The notes: generated by a model from the sequence alone, not told the origin. Counted from the first letter of the stretch, positions 21,656 through 33,855 are shown. The stretch is 64,000 bases of DNA from Halichoerus grypus (GCF_964656455.1 NC_135714.1:58305850-58369849), one strand, 5' to 3'. Made by a program: numbers and translations.

Positions 21656-24374
21656 CTCAAGGAGCTCACACCATGAGCAACAAATGTTGCACAATTCGAA
21701 TGAGGAGACAGGTCAGTAGGTGAGGATGGTGCCAGGCCTTATTCAGGCTCTGGGTTAGACCCTAGCGGTAAAAGAAAGGAGTACGCATGGCCCCTGTCTT
21801 TAAGGAGTATACCTAAGAAGTTAAAATAAGTAATCAAGGCAGAGAAAGAGTGTCGTATATTATGTATAACTCTCTACAGAGAATGTTGAACTTGGGGGAA
21901 GAGTTTTAGAAAGGAATTCTAGAAGAAATGATTGAAAAGCTAAGTTTCAAAATAAGTAGTTATTATGATTATTTTATATTTTGTGATCTTTCTGAAAAAC
22001 TTTTTCTTTATATTTATATTTTTTCCCCTCACACCTTTCATAGTATGCTATTTGAACCCAGTAAGTGCATAATGAATTGGGGGAAAACTTTTCGGGAAAG
22101 CACTGGGGTACAGCTTCAGCGCTTAAGACTTCCAGATGAGACATTTACACCCAGTGTACAAACATCTGTTCTCTTCAAGTAAAATTTCTTGGGCAGTTAA
22201 TGAAAGAACATTTTAATTATGTCATGTTATAATAACATAGAACAATGGGCCATAATTAGGAAGAAATGGAGAATCATGGTCTTGCCTTTCGTGAATCTTC
22301 AATGGATCTTTAAAAAAAAGTACAAACATGAAGTAGATGCACTGTTTGATGGTTTAGGAACAGAACTCAGTGCACTGACATTTGTTAAGTCACTTAATTT
22401 GTTTGGTTTTAAGAAAATTTTTTTTTTATTACTGTGAATGTAGAGAACAAAATTATATTTATTCATTGAAGAGTTTCTAAAGCATTGGAATTTCATTTCC
22501 CAACTGGCACTTGCCACTTAAGAGACATTAAATAGCTCATGAATTAATACGCTGACAGCTACTGTCATTTCCTGGTGGGGAAATTTCACCGTTAGGGCAA
22601 GAAGAGGCTGAATACCCAATGCTGTTCATCCCGTGTCTTGGGATATGTTTCCAAAGGTCTGATGTTTATATTAATTTTATAGGAGCGAATGTCACTGAAT
22701 TAAGTGGAGAGGAATCTACATCGGAGAATAAGGCATCAGATGGTGGTCCCACGAGTGTCTGCTGTGCGTGACCTTCATCTCTAACTTCTCTCTCACATGC
22801 GCTGACTCAGGAAATGCTGTTTCATGCTGTGCAGCTGCCTGTCAGGCTATGACTCAAGAGGCTGAATTATTAGCCAAATGAAATGTTGTGCAATTCGGGT
22901 TGCTCACTCATAGCGCATACGATTTTAAATATGATCATCTGCCAGCTTTGAGACCCTGAAGAGGAGCAGAGAAGAAGTAAGAGGTGAAATAGTCTGACCT
23001 TGGCTGCAAAGGGCAACAGGATGCCAGCAGACTCAAGGCCAGGCCATTTTTCCTCTTCTTTTGAAATGGCAGGCCCATGTCAAATGTATGCAAATACAAC
23101 ATGGAAAATAATTTCTTGAAGGCAGTTTCTTTCTGCCAAGTGTTTCCTTTTTTTTTTTTTTTTTCCTGCCCAGACTGTGGCTTATATTAGTTTATTTTAG
23201 AGTCTAGCTCTTCCAATTTTCCTACAAGCTAGAGCCAAGCGGTGTCTATTTCACAGAAAGGCCAAGGCCCTACAAGCAGGGCTGGGAGTGGGAGGCTCTG
23301 GGGCAGGGAGACAGTACCAGGCAGTTTCACTGATGTTCTAGTCCTTTCTCTCCCATCCCCTCCCATCTCAGAGCAGTTAGGGTTCACTAAAGGAATAGGA
23401 ATTACTATCTAACCCTGGAAGCAGAGGTGCCTGGCACTTGAGGGTGAAGCCACATCTTTATTCCAACTCCCACTCAAAAGAAACCTCTCTCCTCTTGACT
23501 AGTAGGATATGAACACTGATTCCCTAAAGTGAAAATGCAATGGTCATTAATATGTCAGAAAGTTTCATTACAATAAAGTAAATATCCAGAAAAAGAAAGT
23601 ATTCTGCAATAGAAGAATTATAGTCTCTTGGTCCTAGAGGGGCTCATTGTTGGTCTGCAAGTGTTTCCAGGTGTCAGTTAGAGCCCCTGAGTTCCACCTG
23701 CCATACTGTATGAACATACTGCCCCTTGGGGACTCTGTCTTCCACCTGCACTCTTCTCTACTGGGCGGCTCCAATTTTTCCCTCAGCTTTTAGTTACCTA
23801 GTTTTATCCATCCAGGCAGCACTTGTGGTGGAAGGTGTTTGTCCTAAGAGTTTGTCCTCATTGGACTAAGTGGTGAAGGTGTTCTTTGACACCAACCAAA
23901 GGTCTAGAAATGAAGAGTTAAAAGATCAAGAACTTATTTCTCATGGACTAGCATCCCTTCCTAAATGTCATAAACTGGTGAAGCATTCTGTATCCCCAAA
24001 TTAGTATGTGTAGATTCCAAGTACAAATTCTCAGTAACCAGCTCTGGGTCCGCTTTCATTGTTCCCACCCCCATTTCTAGTGGGACCACTGTTCCAAGCA
24101 ATGACCAAAGAAAGTCTGCTTGCCCGGGTGTAAGGTAGTAAATTGTCCTAAGTGAAGATGAGGAGAGATAATATTAAGGGTCTAAAAAATAATCGACCCC
24201 AACTCTTTTAATTTTGTGATGAGTGAGGAGAGGTTCAGAGAGTTTCCTCATTAAAGTGGCTTGTTCGTGAAAGTCACGTTCCTGATTGCCATTTCTGGGC
24301 ACTGTTAATTCTACCATGTCTACTATGTTAATATTATTATAAGGACCACAAGAAAGTGCATTCAATCCAACAAC
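21656..24374. other. 2.7 kb intergenic stretch without recognised gene or repeat
   Basis: This is one of the longest stretches where I cannot assign a repeat family. T runs are at about 22419-22430 and 23148-23163. Short open frames (21928-22182, 22219-22437) show no family resemblance. If any segment here is conserved non-coding DNA, alignment would be needed to see it. Confidence 0.4.
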
Positions 24375-24490
24375 GAAATATTAAGTCCCCACCGTGTACT
24401 ATATGGCTTACCATATGCTAATCAATGACCTAGGGGCTGAGTACACCCCCAAAGACCCTGCTCTCTTGGAGTTCACTTTACTGGAGAATA
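24375..24490 (-). repeat. L2 LINE 3' fragment
   Basis: 'AAGTCCCCACCGTGTACTATATGG' then 'CTAGGGGCTGAGTACACCCC' and 'CTCTCTTGGAGTTCACTTTACTGG' follow the antisense L2 3' end. Confidence 0.6.
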
Positions 24491-24941
24491 GATGGAAGAA
24501 AAACACGATTTGTTCCCTGGTTATGACCCTTAGTTGCCACGGTGTACAATGAGCTAATTTCCACTGGAAGTGGTTAGCTGCCATGCTGTTCTACAAACAT
24601 TTATACATGGGTGGCATCTGTTGCATTTCCAGGGTAAAACCTTCTGGCTGTCTGAGTACAGGCTGGGCTTAGCCACCCTGTTCTGTGGCCCTGAAGCTGC
24701 GGCCACAGTGATCATAGCAGGTGCGTGGGCTGCTTAGAAGCCCTGCTAGAAAGGCAGTCATCGGAGGAACAACTACAAAAAGTCAAAACAGGAGTTTATA
24801 CAAAACCAATTGGGAAAATTTGTTTTACAATAATTACTATTTTTTTCCTTGCTAAGGGCTGATACTGTCAGAGTTTCCTGTGAATATTTCCGTATTCAAA
24901 ATGCTGCTTTGAAAAAACATTAATACACATGAGAAATATAA
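24491..24941. other. intergenic sequence, no gene seen
   Basis: Nothing assignable was seen. Confidence 0.4.
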
Positions 24942-24993
24942 AATATACCACACTTACATATAAAATATATAAAATATATAAAATATAAATAAA
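24942..24993 (+). repeat. AT-rich short tandem repeat, (TATAAAATA)n-like
   Basis: Repeated TATAAAATATA units run to AAATATAAATAAAAAAG. They form a short AT minisatellite. Confidence 0.75.
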
Positions 24994-25160
24994 AAAGGAG
25001 TTGGGGGAACCCGGAAGAGATTCCAGCAGTGAAGTCACTGGCAGGTGGGCTCTCTGTGGAGAGGCCTCCCCCTGACCTGGTTGAAAGGGCCCTCTGACCC
25101 TCCACCTCAGTATCCTACTGACTAGATTATATATTAGGATACCGGCATTTCAGATTTTTT

Positions 25161-25348
25161 TTTTTAAAGATTTTATTTATTTATTTGACAGACACAGCTA
25201 GAGAGGGAACACAAGCAGGGGGAATGGGAGAGGGAGAAGCAGGCTTCCCGCGGAGCAGGGAGCCCGATGCGGGGTTCGATCCCAGGACTCTGGGATCATG
25301 ACCTGAGCCGAAAGCAGACGCTTAACGACTGAGCCACCCAGGCGCCCC
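25161..25348 (-). repeat. carnivore tRNA-Lys SINE, antisense
   Basis: TTTAAAGATTTTATTTATTTATTTG runs through to CCACCCAGGCGCCCC. The duplication CATT(T/C)CAGATTTTTT lies at 25146-25160 and 25349-25363. Confidence 0.94.
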
Positions 25349-25469
25349 CATTCCAGATTTTTTAAAGAAAATGTTACCTATGCCACTGCATGTGGACCAA
25401 ATTGTCTGAATTTTTCTAGAAAGGAACTGTGTCTATAAAAGTGACGTGATAATTTAGACAAAAGTAATT

Positions 25470-25830
25470 CCTCAAAGAGAAGTTATTTGTGTATTCAATA
25501 CATGCCATGCTAGGTATTCTTTCCTCAGGAGGCAAGACCCAGTCCTGCCCTAAAATAGTTTACAATTTTGTTGGAAAAATATCATGACAACTCCTGGTCA
25601 ACTATTCAAAGTTTAAGAGCAGTTCTGACGGGCACCACATCATGGCTGTCTGGGATTTCGTGGGAAGTCATAGTCAGAATCCCATTCATATGAAGGAGAA
25701 TTCCCTCATTAAAACAACGTGTATTGAGTGCTACTGTGTGCAAGGTACTGACCTAGACAATTACAACAGCCCTGTCAACAATCCAACCTAATTCCCTACT
25801 CTTGTGGGAACTTACATTTTAGCAGCGGCT
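25470..25830 (-). repeat. two L2 LINE 3' fragments
   Basis: Fragment one, about 25490-25620, has 'CATGCCATGCTAGGTATTC' and 'AGTCCTGCCCTAAAATAG'. Fragment two, about 25700-25830, has 'GTATTGAGTGCTACTGTGTGCAAGGTACTG' and 'GTGGGAACTTACATTTTAG'. Both are antisense copies of the same L2 3' segment, so they are separate insertions or a duplication. Confidence 0.6.
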
Positions 25831-26389
25831 TGGTTAGTTACTTTGATAGACTGCATCAGAGTTCATACCCTATGATGCTTCACAGCACTCAGGATAGGCC
25901 AGGTGTTTGCAGCAAAGGGGCTGATTCACCAGAACTATGCGGAAGATCCACTCTGAGAAAGTAAGGAAAGCACGTATGACTTCCTCCTGCAATTTAAAAC
26001 CTTGCCTTAAGTGTTTCTGTTGAAATTTTCTAAGCCAGAGTAATAATCCACAGATGTAGGGCACTTTCTATGACAACTGCTTAGTAAAGCATAGATCACC
26101 CTGGTACTGGCTGTCTGAGAACCCCTGAGGGAGGGAGGGGAGAGGGGGCCATTTGCTGGGTTCTAGGCCTGGGGATCTTCCCAGCTTCTCAGCTCTGCAC
26201 CTCAGCAGCTTTGCAAATTCAATTCGGTTCTCAGAACTTCAGTTTCCAATGATCTAAATGTAAGCAATTTGCAAACTCGAAATTGTTACTCTGTGTGAGT
26301 GATTATAAATATGCGTATTGATGTCTAGATTATTGGATTTTGAGACTATACCAGAGTAAAGGTTACAAAGAGGGTGAAAAAATTCAAAT
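25831..26389. other. intergenic sequence, no gene seen
   Basis: Nothing assignable was seen. Confidence 0.4.
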
Positions 26390-26610
26390 TTACATTGAGA
26401 ATCTGCTTTGGGCTAGGCAATGTGCTGGCTTTTTATGTGGTTCTAGTTACTTACTTTTTGTACCAATCTTATGAAAAGACATTATTAGTTTATTTTATAG
26501 GTAAAATAACTGAGACTTAGAGAGGTACCTAGAGTCCCACAGGCCATGAGCTGAGAGGCTGGGAGATTCTAGTTCTGAACAACTTTGACTTTATAACTTG
26601 TGTTTTAACT
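26390..26610 (-). repeat. MIR SINE
   Basis: 'GGGCTAGGCAATGTGCTGGC', 'TTATAGGTAAAATAACTGAGACTTAGAGAGG' and 'GAACAACTTTGACTTTATAAC' follow the antisense MIR order. Confidence 0.7.
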
Positions 26611-26969
26611 GGGCTAAGTGTCTGTTCATACCCAATAAATAATACCATCAAAGAATCTCCTAGGTAAGTGTTTTACTAAAATGCAATTTTCCTGAACGAA
26701 AGAATGATACCACCTTTTGGTCAGAGGAGCCTTTTTGAAACTACAAAAATATATATGGATCATTTATCTTTTTTTAAAAAATATTCTTCTGATATGATAT
26801 TTACCATCATTCTTTCTGAAAGTGGAAATCAATAGAACACTTCAGTGGAGGATTAGAGATTTATTTTGGAACATTGCATTTATTTAGATTATAGTTTAAC
26901 AAAAATTGGTGGATTATTTATTTAAGAAGATTAGTTGGATCTCTGACAACTTTCATAATAATAACTGCC

Positions 26970-27110
26970 ACATAGTGGTATTTGTTATATGGCCCAATGC
27001 TGGCTAAGGGCTTTACATTTATCTCAGTCTTTCCAGATCCTCTCCAAGTCTGAAGTTCTACTTCCCCATTTTATAGATGAAGAAAAGGAGAGAATGGGGA
27101 AGTAAGGTTG
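26970..27110 (-). repeat. MIR SINE fragment
   Basis: 'GCTAAGGGCTTTACATTTATCTCAG' and 'CCCATTTTATAGATGAAGAAAAGGAGAGAA' are antisense MIR. Confidence 0.65.
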
Positions 27111-27944
27111 CAGCCCAGGAAGGATGCCTCAACTGCTAGGTAATGCTCTGCTGCCTCTCCTCCTGACTCCGGATACCAACAGAGGAATGATGATGAAAAA
27201 AAATAGAGATTAGGCAAGATTTCTAAGGATTGGGTCCACTCTGACGAAGGTCTGGTCTTTCTGATTTCTGCCATTGCTTAAGTTATTCCAAAATGTACAT
27301 CCCCATGTTTAGGTGAATAAGTATGACTCCAGTAACCAATACAAGAACATGAATGGGGTTTACGTCATTGTAAAAAGGGAAATGAGTTCTCTGATGAGGT
27401 TTGAGGAACAATCTGCCCAGATTATCAAGAGGTTTTGTTTTGTTTTGTTTTCAAAATTTTAAGAACACCTTGTTGCAATTCACAACAGAGACTTTCTAAC
27501 TTGAATGAATACCACAATACACATGAATAATTATTCAAAATGTAGACATCTCTCAACCCACTGCTCTCTTTTGGACACAGCAGACATAGGATGGGCTCCG
27601 GTTCCTTCTATTTTAACAATCAGCCCCTGCCAATTTTGATGAAGTCGTCCATGGACCACACTTAGAAAATATTAAGAGTTTTTGAAATCCACCTGTGATC
27701 AGTTCCTTTGGCAACTGGCCTCATTTAGTATGGGATGACAGAGCAGACTTGTAAGAAATGGAAAGTGCGAAGCTTTCTTAGTAAAAGATCTTTCTTCCTT
27801 CCTCCCTCCCTCCCTTCCTTCTTTTTCTCTCCCAGAGAGTAGTGTGTAAGGCTACATATATTGGATAATTTTTTGGACTACATTTTAAATTTCCACCTGG
27901 TAATTTAATTCCATTTATCTGTGGTAAGAATGAATTCTTCCAAT
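27111..27944. other. intergenic sequence with (GTTTT)n and (TTCC)n runs
   Basis: No gene was recognised. A (GTTTT)4 run lies at 27433-27452. A TTCC/CTCC pyrimidine run lies at about 27791-27832. Confidence 0.5.
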
Positions 27945-28075
27945 TATTTAGCACTAATTTTGCACTAAGTTCTATCTGAAGGCTTTACGAGTACTACCTT
28001 AATTCCTTCTTAACCGAATTCTTTACCATAATTTGAGGTAGGTACTATTGGCATCATGTTTTAGACTGAGAAAGA
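27945..28075 (-). repeat. MIR SINE fragment
   Basis: 'GCACTAAGTTCTATCTGAAGGC', 'GAGGTAGGTACTATTGGCATCATG' and 'TTTTAGACTGAGAAAGA' follow antisense MIR/MIR3. Confidence 0.6.
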
Positions 28076-28302
28076 AGATGTAGAAAGGATGAAATGTGCC
28101 ACGATTCCACATAACAATAATCTTTGGTAATCTTTGATGGTTTGAGTCTTCAACCCAGTGTTATCTGACTGCACACATGTGTTCTTCTGTACTATCCTGT
28201 AAGTTTTGAGGAACTCCTCCATCTTCTCACTGAGCCAAATTTCCAATCACATTGTTACAGGTGGAGATCAGGGTCCATAATGATAATAATGGCAATACTT
28301 TT

Positions 28303-28516
28303 TTTTTTTTTAAGATTTTATTTATTTATTTATTTGAGAGAGAGAGAGCATGCATGCCCACGAGTAGGGGGAGGAGCAGAGGGGAAGGGAGAAAGAATCT
28401 TGAGCAGACTCCAGACTCCATGCTGAGCACCAGGCTGGATCTCAGGACCCTGAGATCATGACCCTGAGCCAAAACCAAGAGTCAGATGCTTAACAAACTG
28501 AGCACCCAGGTGCCCC
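28303..28516 (-). repeat. carnivore tRNA-Lys SINE, antisense
   Basis: T-rich tail, AAGATTTTATTTATTTATTTATTTGAGAG, then AGCACCCAGGTGCCCC. The duplication ATAATGGC(A/G)ATACTTT lies at about 28287-28302 and 28517-28532. Confidence 0.94.
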
Positions 28517-28534
28517 ATAATGGCGATACTTTCA

Positions 28535-28725
28535 GAGCACCTTTGTGAACACACTGAATCTTCCTCACAACAACACCTTGGGTAGGTACTCTTTTTATCT
28601 CAATTTTATGGATTAGCTACTGAATGCAGAGAAATTAAGTAACTCACCCAAGATCACAAATTGGTAGTTAGTAGAACTGGAATTCAAATTTAAATCTCCA
28701 AAAGCCATATGCTCTTAACCATAAT
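28535..28725 (-). repeat. MIR SINE
   Basis: 'CACAACAACACCTTGGGTAGGTACTC', 'CAGAGAAATTAAGTAACTCACCCAAG' and 'TGCTCTTAACCATAATTC' give a nearly complete antisense MIR. The SINE at 28303 inserted at its upstream edge. Confidence 0.8.
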
Positions 28726-29279
28726 TCTCTTCTGGTCTTCTGGGTTATTAATTTAATTAGGATGAACTAAATATGTGTGCAATTTTTTAAAGGAGTTTTT
28801 CTGTATAATTAAAAAATATATATATGCATATCAAGCTTTCATCAGTTTTCCAATTTTTCCATTCATGATTTTGTTTTTTTTTATATGAAGTCTTAAAAAG
28901 AATGGAAATAGACTGTCCCATATGTCATAATCTTTTAAAGAGGAAGGTTTTCCAAGCACGGCTGAAAACTGTAACTCAATGTGAACTCTACAATTCATAG
29001 ATCTTTTCTTCCTAGAATTTAATTTCCATATTAAATTTAATTTGTCTATCATTGCCTCAAAGCATCAAGAATGTGCAGAAATAACATCTTGGAAAAGTGG
29101 GGTATGTGGCATGTACAGTCTTGAGCTTAATGGAGGGAGGTCAAGGGAAGGACCACATCACCTGGCCCTGTGAGAAAAGAGCTCTGATCCTGTCTTTTCC
29201 TTTTCCCGTAGCAGAAATCCTGACATTTCTAAGAGGAGAACCTAATTCCCAGTTCTCAGAACTGTTGGTCTGCTGATGA
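28726..29279. other. intergenic sequence, no gene seen
   Basis: AT-rich with a TATATATA patch near 28817. Nothing assignable was seen. Confidence 0.4.
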
Positions 29280-29400
29280 AAATGAGCATTTTTCATTTTG
29301 GACAAGTTATGTTTGAGGTTCCTATTGCTTCCCAAGTGAGATATCAAGTTGACAGTAGGGTATTCAAGTCTGGAGCTACCTGATACCAAATAGAACAAAC
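29280..29400 (-). repeat. L2 LINE ORF2 fragment
   Basis: 'CATTTTGGACAAGTTATGTTTGAGG', 'CCCAAGTGAGATATCAAG' and 'TTCAAGTCTGGAGCTACC' match antisense L2 ORF2 just after the reverse-transcriptase core. Confidence 0.6.
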
Positions 29401-29449
29401 AAACAAATAATCAAATAAATGAATATCAAGGGCTGATAGCTCAGGGTCA

Positions 29450-29570
29450 GAGAATATTAAGAGTCCAACAGAACTGGGTTTTAATCTTCGCTCTGTCATT
29501 CACACAGTCATCTAAAGTTTTTAATCTCATTGAGCCTCAATTGCTATAATTGTAAAATGGGGATTTAGTC
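29450..29570 (+). repeat. MIR SINE
   Basis: 'AACTGGGTTTTAATCTTCGCTCTGTCATTC', 'TTTAATCTCATTGAGCCTCAATTGC' and 'TTGTAAAATGGGGATTTAG' give the MIR core in sense orientation. Confidence 0.75.
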
Positions 29571-29571
29571 A

Positions 29572-30485
29572 ACAGATATGTACTGAATGCCTACAATGTG
29601 CCAGATACTGTTGCAGGTGCTGGATACAGCCTTGAGCAAAACATGCAAAATTGTCACCCTTGTTGAGTTTATATTCTAGTGTATGTGTAGGAGGAAGGAG
29701 CAATGTAGAGAGTCAAGTAATAAACCAAGGAAATGGTGAAATATATAGTATATCATATGGTTATAAGTATCAAAGAGAAAAATCAGGGAAGGTGTGATGG
29801 AGTGTCTGCTGTGAGTAGAGATAGGGAGCCAAAGGTGTTGAAGGGTTAGAATTGTAAATAGGATGGTCAAGGAAGCTTTTACTGAGAGGCAAAGACTCGG
29901 GGGGCGGGGGAGAGAAAGGGAGTCATGCAGATCTGAGAGGGGCTGTTCCAGCAGACTGAAGAGCTAGTGTAAAAGCTTTGAGGCGGGGACCTGCCTGGAG
30001 GGATCAAAGGAAAAACAAAATCAGGATGGCTGAAACAGATTGAATGGAAATCAAGAGGGCACAGGGACAATGGAAGAGTCGAGTTTTCAGACTGCACAAC
30101 TGAAATAATGGAGCTTTCATTTACAGAAATGGAAACTCTTGGGGAGGACCATGCATGATTTTGGGCAAGTTAAGTCTGAGATTCCTAGTGCTGCCCAAGT
30201 GAGATGTCAAGAAGCCAGGTGGATAGTCAAATCTGGAGTCAGCAGAGGGGAACAGACTGGACATATAAATGTGGGAGTTGTCAGGTATTAAAAACATTTC
30301 AAGTTCACAGAAGTGGGTCTAAGTAGAGAAGAGAAGATATCCAAGTTCTGAGGCTTGAAGTCTGCCAACGTTTAGAGAGGTAGAAGAAAGTCAGGAAGTG
30401 CCATGTCTTGGAAGCCAAGGGAAGAAAGTAAGCTGAGAAGGAGAAAGAGAGCTCCTGGGTCAAATGCCATAGGTGAGGTAATATT
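29572..30485 (-). repeat. long L2 LINE fragment
   Basis: About 0.9 kb follows the antisense L2 in order. The 3' end reads 'TGAATGCCTACAATGTGCCAGATACTG'. Mid phrases are 'AAAAGCTTTGAGGCGGGGACC' and 'AAGTTAAGTCTGAGATTCC'. The reverse-transcriptase part includes 'AACGTTTAGAGAGGTAGAAG', 'TCTTGGAAGCCAAGGGAAGAAAG' and 'GGGTCAAATGCCATAGGTGAGG'. All frames are broken. Confidence 0.75.
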
Positions 30486-30585
30486 TTCCTCTCAGCATTA
30501 TGGCATGAATTAAATAAAAACAATATTTGTACAACACAGCATAATACCTGTCACAACACCTGGCAAAGAATGTAGTCAATGCTTT
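30486..30585 (+). repeat. MIR SINE 3' part
   Basis: 'GGCATGAATTAAATAAAAACA', 'ACAGCATAATACCTGTCACAACACCTGGCA' and 'GTAGTCAATGC' resemble the MIR 3' region. Confidence 0.5.
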
Positions 30586-32249
30586 AGCTCATTAAAAAAA
30601 ATTTACTTGGGACTTCCCAAAATAAAATTTAATCCCATCCATAATTTCATGAAGATAGAAAGCATGACTTTATATCTTCAAAGAGAGTGAAACTTTTAAA
30701 ATGGGAGGAAATCAAATATTTCTTAGAGGTATTTCATAAAAGCTGAAGTAAGATAGATTCTCTTTTACCCGTTAAATTTATACTTTAATAAATTATAATA
30801 GTGAGGAATCATCTTGATATACAGAATTTTGCTTCCTAAATGAATTTTTAGGGATAATTCATTTTATGCATTAAGGGGCAGCTAAAAGGAGGGAGAGATG
30901 AAAGGAATATGGAATAAAATAAGACAATCTTCATGCTCACTCTGCGTGATACTCTACCTGATACTTTATAAGTACATCTTCCTCAATTGGCACATTAACC
31001 CTGCAGATTGAAAATGGCTCTTCCCAAAGTGGAAATGGAGTCCCCAAATGTATCTGCTGTGGTGATACCTGCCATGAGAGGTGTGGGCTGTGAGGTCTGC
31101 CATGTAAGTGTTTTCTCCAAATGCCAAGAACCATTTTCACTAAGGGAGAAGCTGAATTATTTACACTAAAAAGTGAAATGACCAAAGGATGGAGATATGC
31201 ATTTGTCCCCAGTGGTGTCTTTAGCTAATCAAAGTTTTGTAATAACATGAATAAGTAAATGCAGAATCATAATTTTCTATTTCTTCTGGCCCAAATCCTT
31301 TATTTCTTAGTTGAAGATAAGGAAGGCCATATGACTTTCTTCCAGTCACATTACCAGGTGACAGGAAACATTTTGGGAGGCACAGCCTGGAGTACCAGAT
31401 CTCTGCTTTGGCTTTGCAATGCCCATTCACATCACCTGTGAGAAGGTGAGCCCTGACTACCATGGAATATACTCACCATGTGTCATCTACGGATTGGATT
31501 TTCTGCAGGCTAAGCTGTCAGAAATGGCTTAAGACCTTGCCTGTGGAGATGAATACAAAAATTGGACATAGATATTTTGAATAATCCTGGTAGCTCACGG
31601 ATTCAGTTTGCACAGGACACTGGGTTCTTCAAGGCCACAGTTACTTAGCGGGGTTCTGTAAGCAGCTGTAAGACTCATTGGGTGTTTGTGTCTAGTGGTG
31701 TTTATTGTACTGCCTGGGACAGGAAGAGAGAGTGAACCCTGTTCTTGGGATCTGTACTGTATCACATGGTAATTTAAGAATATTTTTTTAAACATCCATC
31801 CTTCTAAAACATAAAATCTCCGAGAGCTAAGAATATGTCTATTGTTGCCAAAACTAACCCTCCAGTTGAAAGAAAGAAAGGAAGGAAGGAAGGAAGGGAG
31901 ACCCTATGATGTTATAGACCATTGCTAACTTGTGATATTAGAACTAAGATATCAAAGAAGATGACCCTTTCCTTTTGCACTTCCAGAACCCAAACCTGGG
32001 CTAAGAGGATCTTGTTTCTCTAATCAGTGGGCTTGTTCTAGAAATGGGAGCAAGTGAGACGTTTTGCTCCTCCAAAGTGATTCTTGGACAAAAAGTCTTC
32101 ATAAGCCACCATCCCTACAAGTAGTTGCGGTCAGGTCCTGATTAGAAGCCTCAGGGTGACTTTGACCAGATGAGGCCGAAGCAACCTTATGACCCACTTC
32201 TGCCTCCTGTTAATAACCTTCCCTAAGTTCTTAGAAAGCTCTTTCAATA
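30586..32249. other. intergenic sequence with a GGAA microsatellite
   Basis: No gene was recognised. (GAAA)n/(GGAA)n repeats lie at 31869-31901. The rest is unassigned. Confidence 0.45.
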
Positions 32250-32264
32250 AAAGACTCCGTGTCA

Positions 32265-32439
32265 GGGATGGCTAGGTGGTTCAGCTGGTTAAGCAGCTGC
32301 CTTCAGCCCAGGACCCTGGGATCGAGTCCCACATTGGGCTCCTTGCTCAGAGGGAAACCTGCTTCTTCCTCTGCCTGCCAATCCCCCAGCTTGTGCTCTC
32401 TCTCTCTCTCTGACAAATAAATAAATAAAATCTTAAAAA
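32265..32439 (+). repeat. carnivore tRNA-Lys SINE, slightly short
   Basis: The head GGGATGGCTAGGTGGTTCAGC lacks part of the usual TCAGGTCATGATCC segment. It ends AAATAAATAAATAAAATCTTAAAAAA. The duplication AAAGA(C/T)TCCGTGTCA lies at 32250-32264 and 32440-32454. Confidence 0.93.
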
Positions 32440-32689
32440 AAAGATTCCGTGTCAAACTTCCCATATTATCTTTAGGTTCCAGTTTGCTTTAGTCATTTGT
32501 CTCGGTTTTGTTTTTGTTATCTATCAGTCTTTAATGTGACTCCAGTTTTTGGTTTTGGTTTTAGATTTGTTTATCTTCTGGGTGTGAAATCTGACCCTCA
32601 TTGTATTTCTGAACTTACTGCTGTTAGATCTTGGTTCCAGATATTTATCTACTTTCTTTAGTTCCTGATTTCAGTTCTGACTTTTGCTT

Positions 32690-32955
32690 TTGGGAAGGAA
32701 ATGTTTGTCTTTCAAATTTTATTCAATATTCGAAATCCAGTGTAATTGCATTCTTTTCCAAGAAGCCTTTTCCAATCCTCTCAATTAGAATAAACTTCTT
32801 TCCTCTTGGCTCCAGTGTTTTTTGTACCTCAGGCATTTCTCCGCTTTTGCCTTAAATGTGAAATTATCTTGAGAGCAAGGATCTCCTTCCAAGTCTATGT
32901 CTGTGCAATACCCTAGCCAAAATAGCATCCTCAACATACTGAATTTAGGTGCTGG
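32690..32955 (+). repeat. L2 LINE 3' end, sense
   Basis: 'TTCCAAGAAGCCTTTTCCAATCC', 'CCTCTTGGCTCCAGTG' and 'ATCTTGAGAGCAAGGATCTCC' follow the sense L2 3' region. This region ends with the tyrosine-rich-looking but non-coding tail. Confidence 0.6.
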
Positions 32956-33427
32956 CCATTCAACCACTGTGATGCCTTGTAGTGGTCACAGCCCAAGAGC
33001 TGACTGTGGATGTCATCCAAACTAAGCTGTAAGACATAAGGCATACAAGAACAGACCTGTTGAACATCAGCTTTGTGTGGCCAAGTCTCAAACTTGAATT
33101 TTATTCCAAGGAGATGAAAAACAGCTCTATGAGGTCAGACAAAGGACAGGACTCAAGTTTGGAATGAATTTCTGAGAGGACTTGAGATCAAGGTGCATGC
33201 AGTCGTGGATTACATGGATAGAATGCCCATGGATTTGTTTTCTATTTTCCATAAAACAAAGGTGAAGGGGATATCAGCTGAAGTTGAGAAGGCTAACTGT
33301 AAGGAAATTTAAAGGAACTACTACTTTTGACAGTGAATAATGCACTTAAGTCAGTCTTCTAACTTACCACTTGATAAGAGGTTCATATAAATTCACAACC
33401 TTCCCTCCAGTATCCTCGAGTAAACCA
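32956..33427. other. intergenic sequence, no gene seen
   Basis: Nothing assignable was seen. Confidence 0.4.
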
Positions 33428-33855
33428 GCTGTGGGATGGTAGAAAGAGAACTTGACTTGGAATCAGGCAGTCTGATTTAGGATCTGGCTTTCCATTATCA
33501 GATATATGAACATAGTAAAGTCATGTAAATGCTCTGATTCTCATTTTCCCTCTGCAAAATGGGGTTATAGTAGATACTGCTGGCGCCCAACGCTATCCCC
33601 TTTCCCCCAGGCCATGCACGCATCCCTCAGCTGCTAAAAGTGCTGGCTGATAACAACTCATAGCTGCCCCCTTGCCAGAAGAAATGCCCTTGTCCGCGGT
33701 GGTTATATGCCACACCCCCTTCCTTGGATCATTCACAGCCAACGAGTAGCTGACATTGGTGATGGGGAGTAATAATGCCTATCTCAGAGATGTTAGGATT
33801 AAATAAGATAGCGCACATGAAAATGCCTGGAATGGTAAGGTAAGTGTTGAAATTT
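33428..33855 (+). repeat. MIR SINE interrupted by a GC-richer insert of about 178 bp
   Basis: MIR sense core ('CTTGACTTGGAATCAGGCAGTCTG', 'CTCTGCAAAATGGGGTTATAGTAG') stops near 33580. It resumes at about 33760 with 'ATGGGGAGTAATAATGCCTATCTCAGAGATG' and 'ATTAAATAAGATAGCGCAC'. The segment between carries CpGs and does not read as MIR. The ATGGGG(T/A).. motif is repeated at both junctions, as an insertion with target duplication would leave. Confidence 0.65.
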
